The notes: generated from the sequence alone by a model not told the origin. A stretch of 64,000 bases of DNA from Variovorax terrae (GCF_022809125.1 NZ_JALGBI010000004.1:1-64000); one strand, 5' to 3'; positions 16,780-25,352 are shown, numbered from the stretch's first letter. A program made the numbers and translations.

Positions 16780-19055
16780 ATCCGCTGCCGGCCCGGCCCG
16801 AGGGGGCCGAGCGCTTCTCGCTGCAGCGTTCGCGCGCCTTGCGCTGGGCTGTCGGCATCGGGGCAGCCTCCATGGTCGCCATCGGCCTGGTGCTCCTGTT
16901 CCTGCTGACCCAGGCCACCAACAACCGCGAGCTGTACGAGCGCAACTACACGCGCCTGTTCGTGGTCAACGTGGTGGTGGCCGCGCTGCTGCTGCTGGTG
17001 ATCGGCTGGATCGCGCTGCGGCTGGCGCTGCGCCTGCGCCGCGGCAAGTTCGGCAGCCGGCTGCTGGTCAAGCTGGCGGCCATCTTTGCGCTGGTCGGGC
17101 TGGTGCCCGGCGTGCTGATCTATGTGGTGTCCTACCAGTTCGTCTCGCGTTCCATCGAAAGCTGGTTCGACGTCAAGGTCGAGGGCGCGCTCGATGCCGG
17201 CCTGAGCCTGGGCCGCGCCACGCTCGACACGCTGGCCAACGACTTGGCCAACAAGACCCGGGCCGCCACCAACCAGCTGGCCGATGCGCCCGACGCCTCC
17301 GCCGGCGTGGTGCTGGAGCGGATCCGCGACCAATTGAACGCCAACGACGTGATCCTCTGGAGCCCGTCGGGCCAGCTGATCGCCAGCGCCGGCGAGTCGC
17401 GCTTCCAGCTCAATCCCGAGCGGCCGACCGTGCAGCAGCTGCGCAACGTGCGCAGCCAGCGCGCCGTGGCGCAGGTGGAGGGGCTGGAGGATTCCGGCCT
17501 TGGGGCCATCAGCAACGCGCGCATCAAGGCGCTGGCGCTGGCGCCGACCGGCCGCCTGGGCTTGTTGTCCGAACCGCGCTTCCTGCAGGTGACGCAGGCC
17601 CTGCCGCCCACCTTGGTGGCCAACGCCATCGCGGTGCAGGAGGCCAACCGCGAGTACCAGGAACGCGCGCTGGCGCGCGAAGGCCTGCGCCGCATGTACA
17701 TCGGCACGCTCACGCTCAGCCTGTTCCTCGCGGTGTTCGGCGCCGTGCTGCTGGCCGTGCTGCTGGGCAACCAGCTGGCGCGGCCGCTGCTGGTGCTGGC
17801 CGAGGGCGTGCGCGAGGTGGCGGCCGGCAACCTGTCGCCGAAGGCCGTGCTGCAGGGCAAGGACGAGCTCGGCGGCCTCACGCGCTCGTTTGCCGACATG
17901 ACGCAGCAACTGGCCGACGCCCGCGCCGAGGTGGAGCAAAGCATGGAGCAGGTCAATGCGGCGCGGTCCAACCTGCAGACCATCCTGGACAACCTCACGG
18001 CCGGCGTGATCGTGCTCGACGCGCAGGGCGTGATCCAGTCCTCCAACCCCGGCGCCACGCGCATCCTGCGCGCGCCGCTGGCCGCCTGGGAGGGCCGGCC
18101 CCTGGCCGACATGGCGGGGCTGGAGAACTTCGCGCACAGCGTGCAGGCCCAGTTCGACGCCTTCCTCAGCGAGCGCGCCCAGCATGGGCTGGACCACTGG
18201 CAGCAATCGTTCGAGCTCAATGCGGCGCAGCCCCACCTGCCGCAGAACGCCATCACGCTGGTGGCGCGCGGGGCCGAGCTGCCGGGCGCGGCGCGGCTGC
18301 TGGTGTTTGACGACATCTCCGAAATCGTCTCGGCCCAGCGCGCGCAGGCCTGGGGCGAAGTGGCGCGCCGCCTCGCGCATGAAATCAAGAACCCGCTGAC
18401 CCCGATCCAGCTCTCGGCCGAGCGGCTGGAAATGAAACTCAGCGGCAAGGTGGGCGAACCCGAGCAGGCCGTGCTGACCAAGTCGGTCAAGACCATCGTC
18501 GACCAGGTGGATGCCATGAAGCGGCTGGTCAATGAGTTTCGCGACTACGCGCGCCTGCCCGCGGCCGAACTCAAGGCGGTGGACCTGAATGCGCTGATCC
18601 ATGACGTGCTGCACCTGTACGGCCACCATGAGGGCGAGACGCCGCCGCTGCAGCCCGTGCACCTGGAGCTCGACGCGCGCTGCCCGCGCATCCTGGGCGA
18701 CAGCCAGCAGCTGCGGCAGGTGGTGCACAACCTGCTGCAGAACGCGCAGGACGCGAGCGAGAGCGCCGGCAAGCGGGGCGAGCAGGCCCGCGTGACCCTG
18801 CGCACGCACTGGAGCGAATCGACCCAGCGGGTGCGCCTGACCGTGCTCGACAACGGCACCGGTTTCCCCGAGCACATCCTCAAGCGCGCCTTCGAGCCCT
18901 ATGTCACCACCAAGGCCAAGGGCACCGGCCTCGGGCTGGCCGTGGTCAAGAAAATCGCCGACGAGCATGGCGCCCGTATCGACCTTGCCAATCGTGTAAC
19001 AGAGGGTGTCGTACACGGCGCGCAAGTGTCGCTATCATTCGCAGTTGCAACTTAA
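16776..19055 (+). CDS. NtrY-like membrane sensor histidine kinase
   Basis: 759 residues from a GTG overlapping the previous stop. Membrane segments lie near 24-46, 63-85 and 100-123, with a fourth near 310-332. A HAMP region (VREVAAGNLSPKAVLQGKDELG), a PAS-like segment (LDNLTAGVIVLDAQGVIQSSN), the H-box RRLAHEIKNPLTPIQLSAERL, the N-box HNLLQNAQDA, and G-boxes DNGTGFP and GTGLGLAVVKKIADEHGA follow. This is the NtrY architecture. It pairs with the response regulator 38 nt downstream; the signal is not known from sequence. Confidence 0.9.
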   Translation: MNPLPARPEGAERFSLQRSRALRWAVGIGAASMVAIGLVLLFLLTQATNNRELYERNYTRLFVVNVVVAALLLLVIGWIALRLALRLRRGKFGSRLLVKLAAIFALVGLVPGVLIYVVSYQFVSRSIESWFDVKVEGALDAGLSLGRATLDTLANDLANKTRAATNQLADAPDASAGVVLERIRDQLNANDVILWSPSGQLIASAGESRFQLNPERPTVQQLRNVRSQRAVAQVEGLEDSGLGAISNARIKALALAPTGRLGLLSEPRFLQVTQALPPTLVANAIAVQEANREYQERALAREGLRRMYIGTLTLSLFLAVFGAVLLAVLLGNQLARPLLVLAEGVREVAAGNLSPKAVLQGKDELGGLTRSFADMTQQLADARAEVEQSMEQVNAARSNLQTILDNLTAGVIVLDAQGVIQSSNPGATRILRAPLAAWEGRPLADMAGLENFAHSVQAQFDAFLSERAQHGLDHWQQSFELNAAQPHLPQNAITLVARGAELPGAARLLVFDDISEIVSAQRAQAWGEVARRLAHEIKNPLTPIQLSAERLEMKLSGKVGEPEQAVLTKSVKTIVDQVDAMKRLVNEFRDYARLPAAELKAVDLNALIHDVLHLYGHHEGETPPLQPVHLELDARCPRILGDSQQLRQVVHNLLQNAQDASESAGKRGEQARVTLRTHWSESTQRVRLTVLDNGTGFPEHILKRAFEPYVTTKAKGTGLGLAVVKKIADEHGARIDLANRVTEGVVHGAQVSLSFAVAT

Positions 19056-19093
19056 CAACATCGAGCAATCGGGCAAGGGAAAAGCGGTCAATC

Positions 19094-19771
19094 ATGGCAA
19101 ACATCTTGGTGGTCGACGATGAGCTGGGCATCCGTGACCTGCTGTCGGAAATCCTGAATGACGAAGGCCACAACGTCGAGCTGGCCGAGAATGCCAGCCA
19201 GGCGCGCGCCGCGCGCAACCGGGCCCGGCCCGACCTCGTGCTGCTCGACATCTGGATGCCCGACACCGATGGCGTGACCTTGCTCAAGGAATGGTCCACC
19301 ACCGGCTTTCTGACCATGCCCGTGATCATGATGAGCGGCCACGCCACCATCGACACCGCCGTGGAGGCCACCAAGATCGGCGCGCAGTCGTTCCTGGAAA
19401 AACCCATCACGTTGCAGAAGCTGCTCAAGGCTGTGGAGCAGGGCCTGACGCGCAACGGCACGCGCAAGCCGCAGGCGCTGGTGCCGGTGGCCATGGCCGA
19501 GTTGACGGTGGAGGCCGCGATGACCGCGGGCCAGAGCCTGCCGCCCGTGATGGACATGGGCCCGCAGCCGCACCAGTCGTTCGAGCTCGACAAGCCGTTG
19601 CGCGACGCGCGCGACGAGTTCGAGAAAGCCTATTTCGAATTCCACTTGGCCAAGGAAGGCGGCTCCATGACCCGTGTGGCCGAGAAAACGGGCCTGGAGC
19701 GCACCCATCTCTACCGCAAGCTCAAGCAGTTGGGCGTGGACCTGTCGCGCGGCAAACGCAGCATGGCCTGA
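19094..19771 (+). CDS. NtrX-like response regulator without AAA+ domain
   Basis: 225 residues. A receiver domain covers 1-118 with the acidic pair at 8-9, phospho-acceptor Asp52 (LVLLDIWMPDTDG) and the lysine in FLEKPI. A linker leads to a Fis-type helix-turn-helix at the C-terminus (SMTRVAEKTGLERTHLYRKLKQLGV). The sigma54-activating AAA+ module of classical NtrX is absent, so it cannot activate sigma54 promoters in the usual way and probably acts as a simple DNA-binding regulator. Partner of the upstream kinase. The short form seems to be normal in this bacterial group. Confidence 0.88.
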   Translation: MANILVVDDELGIRDLLSEILNDEGHNVELAENASQARAARNRARPDLVLLDIWMPDTDGVTLLKEWSTTGFLTMPVIMMSGHATIDTAVEATKIGAQSFLEKPITLQKLLKAVEQGLTRNGTRKPQALVPVAMAELTVEAAMTAGQSLPPVMDMGPQPHQSFELDKPLRDARDEFEKAYFEFHLAKEGGSMTRVAEKTGLERTHLYRKLKQLGVDLSRGKRSMA

Positions 19772-19779
19772 CGGGCTGA

Positions 19780-19808
19780 TTCAACAGACCCTCAGAGCCT
19801 GCTATAAT
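19780..19808 (+). promoter_or_regulatory. tRNA-Phe promoter
   Basis: A perfect -10 box TATAAT (19803-19808) lies 10 nt before the mature tRNA, with a weak -35 (TTCAAC) 17 nt upstream. A 7-bp inverted repeat CAGAGCC / GGCTCTG (19793-19799 and 19813-19819) brackets the -10 box. The promoter is convincing; the meaning of the repeat is unknown. Confidence 0.75.
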
Positions 19809-19818
19809 CAATGGCTCT

Positions 19819-19894
19819 GGCCCGGTAGCTCAGTTGGTAGAGCAGCGGATTGAAAATCCGCGTGTCGGTGGTTCGATTCCGCCCCAGGCCACCA
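19819..19894 (+). tRNA. tRNA-Phe (anticodon GAA), island insertion site
   Basis: A 76-nt cloverleaf: the anticodon loop TTGAAAA contains GAA, the T-loop is TTCGATT, and the 3' CCA is encoded. The acceptor stem GGCCCGG pairs with CCAGGCC except for a C-A mismatch at the fifth pair. The usual relative has CCGGGCC there. An integrase remnant of the tRNA-targeting P4 type begins 172 nt downstream, so this 3' end is probably the left attachment site, and the mismatch may be the island's own copy of the tRNA tail. Confidence 0.93.
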
Positions 19895-20066
19895 AATTCC
19901 CGTCTCAAGCGATTCCACTGAAGCCCAAGGTCCTTGCAAATCAAGGACTTAGCCTGAAAAGGCGGCTCAGATGGTCTCGCCAAATCCCACAAAGTCCTGC
20001 ATTTGCGTGTACCCACGCTGGTACCCCAGACTGTGTTTCATCAACAGTCATTTTCTGGGTACCACC

Positions 20067-20320
20067 ATGGGACGTCTCAACGACCTGAAGATCAAGTCCG
20101 CGAAGCCGCGCGACAAGGAATATTTACTGGCTGATGGGGAGGGCCTCTACCTTCGCGTGCGACCCACCGGCAAGGCATGGGCCTTCCGCTATCGGAGCAG
20201 CACTGACGAGGTAAAGCTCAGCCTCGGCGCCTATCCGACGGTGTCGCTGGCTGAAGCACGCACCAAGGCGCGAATTGAAGCCGGCAAGCTTGCCGCCGGG
20301 ATCGACGTACGCCACCAATC
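20067..20320 (+). pseudogene. P4-type tyrosine integrase, N-terminal stump
   Basis: The ATG opens MGRLNDLKIKSAKPRDKEYLLADGEGLYLRV, followed by KAWAFRYRSS and LSLGAYPTVSLAEARTKARIEAGKLAAGID. This is the DUF4102 arm-DNA-binding domain of phage P4-family integrases. After about 84 residues the similarity stops. The frame then reads antisense through a relaxase fragment to a chance stop at 20489. The core-binding and catalytic domains (R-H-R-Y) are missing, so the integrase is dead. It marks integration of an element at tRNA-Phe. Confidence 0.85.
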
Positions 20321-20324
20321 CAAA

Positions 20325-21190
20325 ATTCTTCTGCATGTCATTCGTTCGGGCTTTCTGCATCAAGTCCGGCGGCACCTTCCAGATTCCATCCGCGATGCGC
20401 TCCACGATGCCGGCGCGGCGCAGCGCTTCGAGCCGGCGCACGTGCGCATCGACAGCGGACTGTGGGTCGCGGTCGTTGGCGTGCTTTAGTTGCGCCAGAT
20501 GGTCCACGGTCTTGTAGAGGCCGTCTTGCGCGATGGCAGCGATGTGACGGTCAACCGGCCTTTCCTGGCCTGAGGGCCTCGCCTCAATGATGCCGTGTAT
20601 GGGCAGCTCTGCGAGGTCGGCGCCGACGGGGAGCTTGAGGTAGTGCGCCCGTCCGTCGATGCCATCGACCACCAGGTAGCCACGGTCGTGTAGCTCGTCG
20701 GCCAGGCCCTTGCCCGCAATCCGACAGATGACGGGGGAGGTCGGCCGCTCATCGACCACGCATTCCCGCCGCTGGCCCTTGAGCGCACGGCGCACGGTTT
20801 CCAGCGCATCCAAGCGCTGGCCGATGGCGTCGAGTGTGGCCGCCATCCCAGGCTGGAACTTCCAGCGGTTCGTGTTCGTCCTCTCGGCTAGGCCCATGCC
20901 TTCGAGCCGCTGCAGCCGCGCCCGCAGCGCGTTCTGACGCTGTCGGTCTTGCGGGTTGCCCGTCAGGTCGATGCCATCGAGATCGGCTTGCCGGATCAGC
21001 GCCCGATCCAAGCCGGTGAGCCGCTGCTGGTCGACCTCCCGCAGCAGGCTCTGACGGAACTCCGCCTCGGTGCGTGGCCCCAGCCATTTGGTGGCGATAT
21101 CGCTTGCGCGCAGCCGCATGCCGTGGGCTATGTAGTCGGGGGCGATCACAAGATCTTCCCGGCCACTGGCAGGTCCGCCCGTTTGTGTTT
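20325..21190 (-). pseudogene. Relaxase (DUF3363 / VirD2-like) C-terminal fragment
   Basis: The leftward frame reads EDLVIAPDYIAHGMRLRASDIATKWLGPRTEAEF, then FRQSLLREVDQQRLTGLDRALIRQADL and CRIAGKGLADELHDRGYLVVDGIDGRAHY. These are features of the DUF3363 region of mobilisation relaxases found in ICEs and broad-host plasmids. The N-terminal nickase domain is absent. The C-terminus is cut at about DLMQKARTNDMQK, where the sequence becomes antisense integrase. It is therefore a debris fragment truncated at both ends, although the surviving part has no internal stop. Confidence 0.7.
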
Positions 21191-21911
21191 GCTGCGAAGC
21201 GGGAAGCGAGTTGCATGTCATTTCTCCTAGTGAAGTTGGCTGTTGAAGAAACCCCACCGGATTCCTAGATTCAGAGCCCTCTTCGGACTTCCTGTGGGGT
21301 CGGCGCAAAGACCTGGGCCGGCCTCGTTGCCACCGTCTTTCCTGAGTTCATCGCCCGCGACGAAAGAAGACCGTGGACGGGGGCCGTCAAGGAGATAAGC
21401 GCCGGGGTGGGGCGGCCCGCAGCGCAGCGAGGACACGGCCCGGCGCGCCTTGACGGCACACGGCCGCGGGCTACAGTCGCGAGAAAGGCGATGAATTCGG
21501 GAAAGACGGCTTGACGGGCAATGGCTGTGGTTGGCGCAGACACCACGCAAGCGCAGCGCGCAGCTCCGCCAGGCGCGAAGGCCGATCAGGTGCAGCCTGG
21601 TCGGCGGACTTGCAGGGGTGCCAAACGAAGAGCGGCGGGGAGGGGCTCACCAGCCCTTCCCCCGGAGGGCAAGCGTAGCGCGCAGGACCCGAAGGGGCCG
21701 CAGGCGTCAGGGATCAAAGCCGGATGGGCCGCGATTCGGCACGAAGCGCGGGGTGCAGCCCGAGAGCCCGCCGGCGAGACGCCGGGACGCTCAATGGCCT
21801 TGATCGCAGATACGGCTAAAGTGAGCCAATCTGTTGAGTGCGACTCGGGCGGCCGATGGCTCAGAATGCTGGTTCAACGGAGTCGTATCCGTCCATTCTG
21901 CTGAGGAGTCC
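21191..21911. other. Conjugative-element debris without a clear gene
   Basis: About 720 nt of very GC-rich sequence between the relaxase fragment and the first island cargo gene. Open frames exist on both strands but have skewed Arg/Pro/Gly composition and no recognisable domain. Short G/C-rich inverted stretches are frequent. I recall similar non-coding sequence near relaxase genes of Tn4371-like elements, which I could not verify here. No ribosome site plus plausible start was found until the GTG at the right end. Confidence 0.45.
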
Positions 21912-23543
21912 GTGCCTATATTTGAAATTAAGCAGGTTGAAGTTCCGCTGTTTGGAGTTGTAGAAGCGTCGGACCAATCGGCATGGCTCGAAGCCTTCGC
22001 CGCGGCGACCACGACCATCGCGATCGAAGTGGACGCTGCCGCATTGAACTTGATCGCCAACGATCTCGAACTCGATGCAGAGGGCCTTGCGGCGGACGCC
22101 GAGCGATACGTCGGCGGAAGATACAGAGCCAAAGCCCGAGGGATGGGCGGTTCACGGCTCGGCGATCTTGGCGAGGTCCTCACGTTCCTCGTGAACAGCG
22201 TGGCCGGTCGGGAGGTCGTGCGCGTTGTGTCGTGGCGTGCAGGGACAGGACAAGCAGTCAAAGGAACGCTCTTTCCGCAACCCGACTTCATCATCAAGGA
22301 CGCGAGCGGGTTGGCTGCTCTTGAAGTGAAGTCGACCGAAGCATTCGACTTCGTCCACCTCCGGGATGCGACGAAGCATTGGACGTGGCTGCAGCCGTGT
22401 TCTTCCGTGCGAGGGCGCCGAGAGCAAGCACTGCAGCAGCTTGCGTTCGTCGGTGGAATACTCACGCCGCAGCAGCACTCACTTGTGGTGAAGGGCGGAA
22501 CTGTCGTGCCGTTTCCGGTGGGGAAAGGAGTGGCGGCCGCCGTCGTTGCCGTAGACGGTCGAATGAACGAGTTGCGTAGCGACCCGAAGTACAAGACGCC
22601 GCCAGCGTGCCGCCAGGCGAACCGGGATTGTTGGTCGTGTTTGCCGAAATCCTGCCATTTCGCCCTGGTAACGATGCCAAACGCTCCCGGCATGCTCTCG
22701 CTGGGTGGCGCCGCCTCCGATGGCTCGATGCGATGGCTTCGTGCCTACCGGCGATGGTCGCAGGCACTCGCCGCGCATGATCTGCTGGCTGTGCGGGCGT
22801 CAGTTGGCATCCTCGTCGAAACGCTGGCGGCATGGCTCGACGGGACCGACATTCTCGAGGCAGACGTGCTGCGTGGCTTCTGGGGCTCCTACCTTCGGGA
22901 TGCTATGAGGAGCCGAGGCTTCGAGGTTGAGGTCCCGGGGCAATTCGGGAACTTGAATCACCTGGAGTCGGGCTTCGAGTGGACCCCTGCGCTCCTCGCG
23001 GAGCCGGCGAGTCGGGAGACAAGCGCGGATGACATCACGCGGTCGATGCTCCAAGATCAAGAACCCGCCGCGTCGTTCATGATGTCCGCACGTCTTCGGC
23101 GGAACGACCGGGATGCGGACTCGATTTCGGTTCGAGGTTTTGGCGACTTTGTCGAATTCCACCTCATGTCGGAAACATGGTGGACAGAGGGCTCGGTCGA
23201 CACCGTCGAGAACGCTTCGTCGATCGCCACGCGCTTGCTGTCCTTCGCGCTTGAGGCATCAGGCTGGCCGATCTCAGGGGATGGTGGCCCGGTGCCCCTT
23301 CGGAAGGTGACGGCGCGAGTTGGAGATGACGCAGTTCATCTTGGCTGGGCGTCGAAACCCGCAACGCCAGGCTCTTCGTCTTGGCGGTCGTGGATGCGAG
23401 GTTGGCCAATCTGGTTTGATCTCGACCCGTGGCCGCCGTGGCCGATGCTCCTCTTTCTCGGAGACCCTCGAATCCGATTACGCGTGATGCCCGACGGCCG
23501 GGCCGATTTGCGAGTGCTCAGAACGCTACTACGCTCCCGCTAG
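21912..23543 (+). CDS. Putative PD-(D/E)XK nuclease-like island protein
   Basis: 543 residues from a GTG preceded by AGGAG (tight 3-nt spacing); a TTG 78 nt upstream is the alternative. It has a possible PD-(D/E)XK core: Glu88 in GDLGEVLTFLV, Asp125 in FPQPDFIIKD, and Glu138-x-Lys140 in ALEVKST. A four-cysteine cluster follows (C233, C240, C243, C248, in CRQANRDCWSCLPKSC), possibly a metal site. The C-terminal third is Trp/Pro-rich with no recognised domain. It heads a gene set next to mobile-element debris, so restriction or anti-phage activity is plausible but unproven. No close named family is recognised. Confidence 0.6.
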   Translation: MPIFEIKQVEVPLFGVVEASDQSAWLEAFAAATTTIAIEVDAAALNLIANDLELDAEGLAADAERYVGGRYRAKARGMGGSRLGDLGEVLTFLVNSVAGREVVRVVSWRAGTGQAVKGTLFPQPDFIIKDASGLAALEVKSTEAFDFVHLRDATKHWTWLQPCSSVRGRREQALQQLAFVGGILTPQQHSLVVKGGTVVPFPVGKGVAAAVVAVDGRMNELRSDPKYKTPPACRQANRDCWSCLPKSCHFALVTMPNAPGMLSLGGAASDGSMRWLRAYRRWSQALAAHDLLAVRASVGILVETLAAWLDGTDILEADVLRGFWGSYLRDAMRSRGFEVEVPGQFGNLNHLESGFEWTPALLAEPASRETSADDITRSMLQDQEPAASFMMSARLRRNDRDADSISVRGFGDFVEFHLMSETWWTEGSVDTVENASSIATRLLSFALEASGWPISGDGGPVPLRKVTARVGDDAVHLGWASKPATPGSSSWRSWMRGWPIWFDLDPWPPWPMLLFLGDPRIRLRVMPDGRADLRVLRTLLRSR

Positions 23544-23774
23544 CGCCGACGGCCACTTGGCTGTTGGCTTATCCGGACATGAGCTCATAGAGGTGCGATC
23601 ATTCGCTAGACGAGAGACGCCCTTGCCCTTCGGAGACGTCACTATGAGAGTCGCGAAAGACCTCCACAGCGGCTTCTCAAATGACCGCGTCCCCTTTGAG
23701 CGTGTAGGCTTGCGTAGTCCGAGCTCGAACAGCGAGTCGTCGGAATTTTTTGGACCAACCATGGAGGAATCCCT
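23544..23774 (+). other. Gap with a possible 73-codon ORF
   Basis: An open frame at 23557-23778 begins at TTG, contains GDVTMRVAKDLHSGFSNDRV, and ends overlapping the next gene's GTG (GTGA). No ribosome site precedes it and the composition is ordinary. It could be a small coupled gene or just leader sequence; I cannot decide between them. Confidence 0.25.
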
Positions 23775-24461
23775 GTGACGTCGACCGATCGTTTTGAAGC
23801 GTTGGTGGAGAACGGAAGGCGTACCATCCAGCGCCTGGCTTCGCATGATCCGGGTTACGAAGAGAGCCTACACACTGGGGCGGCGCCCGACGCTCTGAGG
23901 TCCCTTGTTCAAACCGCGTTCGTCCAGCTTGGCGGCGCCCTGGATGCTTTGGTCGGCGAGACCGCGCTTCGTTGCGGATTGTCGCAGGCGGCCTCAGGCT
24001 CCCGCTTCTCTCTACCTCGCAATGATTCGAATCAAGACCATCGGTCGATCTTGGAGGATTCGTTACCTGATTTGTCAAGCACTCTTCCAGAGATCGCGAC
24101 CGAGATGGTGCAACTCCTAGGTGTGCTGGACAGTGACAGATGGCTTGCACCTCTAGGGGCACTCGTTTACGACGTGGAGGCGTTGCAACTGCGGCGCGCG
24201 GTTGGGAGTGTCTCTTTTGCATCTACTGCTGAGGCCGGCTTGCAGATGACGCTGAGGGGCGAGGACGGCGGGTCGATTCCGATGCTTGCCCCGCTACGGA
24301 TCGACGGGGCTCCAGGCACCGGAGCGCAAGACGGAAGGGCGTTCTACCTTGTCGTCATGCCTGGCGGCCGCGAAGTCGTGTCCTTCCTTGATCGATGTGT
24401 TCGCGGGACTGAGCAAATTGGCCTGGGGTTCCGGCGCGTGCTCAGCACCCATGAACGCTAA
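23775..24461 (+). CDS. Hypothetical island protein, possibly HEPN-like
   Basis: 228 residues beginning at GTG with GGAGG nine bases upstream. The N-terminal half (FEALVENGRRTIQRLASHD to LVGETALRCG) looks all-helical. A segment DRWLAPLGALVYDVEALQLRRAV faintly resembles the WLxxLxxLxNxxKHxxL pattern of some HEPN-like proteins, but the Lys-His is not kept. The C-terminal half looks beta-rich (SFASTAEAGLQMTLRG). It follows the nuclease-like gene in the same direction and may be its partner. No family is recognised with confidence. Confidence 0.5.
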   Translation: MTSTDRFEALVENGRRTIQRLASHDPGYEESLHTGAAPDALRSLVQTAFVQLGGALDALVGETALRCGLSQAASGSRFSLPRNDSNQDHRSILEDSLPDLSSTLPEIATEMVQLLGVLDSDRWLAPLGALVYDVEALQLRRAVGSVSFASTAEAGLQMTLRGEDGGSIPMLAPLRIDGAPGTGAQDGRAFYLVVMPGGREVVSFLDRCVRGTEQIGLGFRRVLSTHER

Positions 24462-24483
24462 GAAGCCGTTTATCACATTTTTG

Positions 24484-24521
24484 CTCATAAATATAGTTTA
24501 GCGTTAAACTATATTTATGAG
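24484..24521 (+). promoter_or_regulatory. Perfect 38-bp palindrome over promoter and start codon
   Basis: Two 17-bp arms, CTCATAAATATAGTTTA and its exact complement TAAACTATATTTATGAG, flank the 4-nt centre GCGT. The right arm contains the ATG of the next gene. A -10-like TATAGT (24492-24497) with a weak -35 (TTTATC) 17 nt upstream lies in the left half, putting the transcript start near the centre. No Shine-Dalgarno sequence exists. This is best explained as an autoregulatory operator for the MerR-like protein. It could also fold into an RNA hairpin hiding the start. Confidence 0.85.
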
Positions 24522-24996
24522 CTCGCGCGACGACACGATTGCAGATTCCTTTTCGGCTACGCGGGCCGCTGCCCTTGCCGGCATTTCGCGCGCGATGCTG
24601 AATTACCTCTGCCGGGAGAAAGTCGTCGTTCCAAGCATTTTGCCCTCGCGGGGGCACGGCTCGCCGCGGGCATACTCATTCGGCGATGTCGTCGCGCTAC
24701 GCTTGGTGGCCAAGCTGTCCGCGGCGGGCGTGTCGGTGCTGCGTTTGAAGAAGGCAATGCAACGCTTGCGTAAGCTCCATCCCGAGATCACACTGACTTC
24801 GCTGCCCGGCAGCCACGTCGTCACCGATGGGCGGGACCTGTACATCAGGCGCAAGGGCGAGACGCTGGAGCGTGCGATGGACGGCCAGTTCGCGTTCGCA
24901 TTTGTCGTTGAACTCGCGCCGATTCGCAATGAAGTGGCCGACGGTATTTTGAAGTCGCAGAAGGCTGGCGTCGGACGAGCGCGCAAAGTCGCGTAA
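24517..24996 (+). CDS. MerR-like HTH transcriptional regulator
   Basis: 159 residues. A winged-helix DNA-binding region at about 13-85 has MerR features: SATRAAALAGISRAMLNYLCREKVV (helix-turn-helix), a wing RGHGSPRAYSFGDVVALRLV with the conserved R-x-Y-S-F-D/G-D-V block, and an antiparallel helix AGVSVLRLKKAMQRL. The C-terminal ~75 residues are not a known effector domain. Its start codon is inside a perfect palindrome, implying self-repression. It leads an operon with a small protein, a metalloprotease and a dCTP-deaminase homologue and is likely their switch. Confidence 0.8.
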   Translation: MSSRDDTIADSFSATRAAALAGISRAMLNYLCREKVVVPSILPSRGHGSPRAYSFGDVVALRLVAKLSAAGVSVLRLKKAMQRLRKLHPEITLTSLPGSHVVTDGRDLYIRRKGETLERAMDGQFAFAFVVELAPIRNEVADGILKSQKAGVGRARKVA

Positions 24997-25037
24997 CGAG
25001 CGACCCTCGATGGTCGAGAAAGGGCAAGGGACGAAAC

Positions 25038-25352
25038 ATGCTTGCGGCAACTTCCAGGCGCGACAGTCCGATTGGGCTGTTTCAGGCGGTGCTGAGAGCT
25101 CTTGAAGCAGCGCCCGAAGTGGGCGAGCCTCTTCGTCAGCATACGCTGACGGTGCTGCGCGCCGCATGTGAGATCGCGGCGGACCCGTCGACCATCGGTG
25201 CACACGCACCTCCCGAAGCAATTGAACTTGCACTATGTCTTCGGGGCAACGCACTGTTGAGGCAACGGCTAGAGGAACTCCGAAGCTTGGATTCCATACC
25301 TCCGGCCGTCGCTCGTCAACTGCTGAACGCGTTCGCTCCAATTGCTGCTTAG
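25038..25352 (+). CDS. Small helical hypothetical protein
   Basis: 104 residues, ATG with a weak AAGGGA ribosome site. Almost entirely predicted helix, rich in Leu and Ala (GLFQAVLRALEAAPEVGEPLRQHTLTVLRAACEIAAD, then LRQRLEELRSLDSIPPAVARQLLNAF). No signal peptide, membrane segment or recognised motif. It lies 41 nt after the MerR-like gene and overlaps the metalloprotease gene by 11 nt, so it is coupled to it and may be an adaptor or inhibitor. Function not recognised. Confidence 0.6.
   Translation: MLAATSRRDSPIGLFQAVLRALEAAPEVGEPLRQHTLTVLRAACEIAADPSTIGAHAPPEAIELALCLRGNALLRQRLEELRSLDSIPPAVARQLLNAFAPIAA

Noticed and set aside
20321-20489. Continuation of the integrase frame to residue ~140
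   Set aside because: After the arm-binding domain it reads antisense through relaxase sequence, so it is a chance extension rather than integrase.
21309-21833. Arg/Gly-rich ORFs of 90-127 codons beside the relaxase remnant
   Set aside because: Overlapping frames on both strands with equal claim and no recognisable protein features.
24484-24521. Reading the palindrome as a rho-independent terminator
   Set aside because: The arms are AT-rich, no T tract follows, and the ATG of a good gene lies inside; operator fits better.
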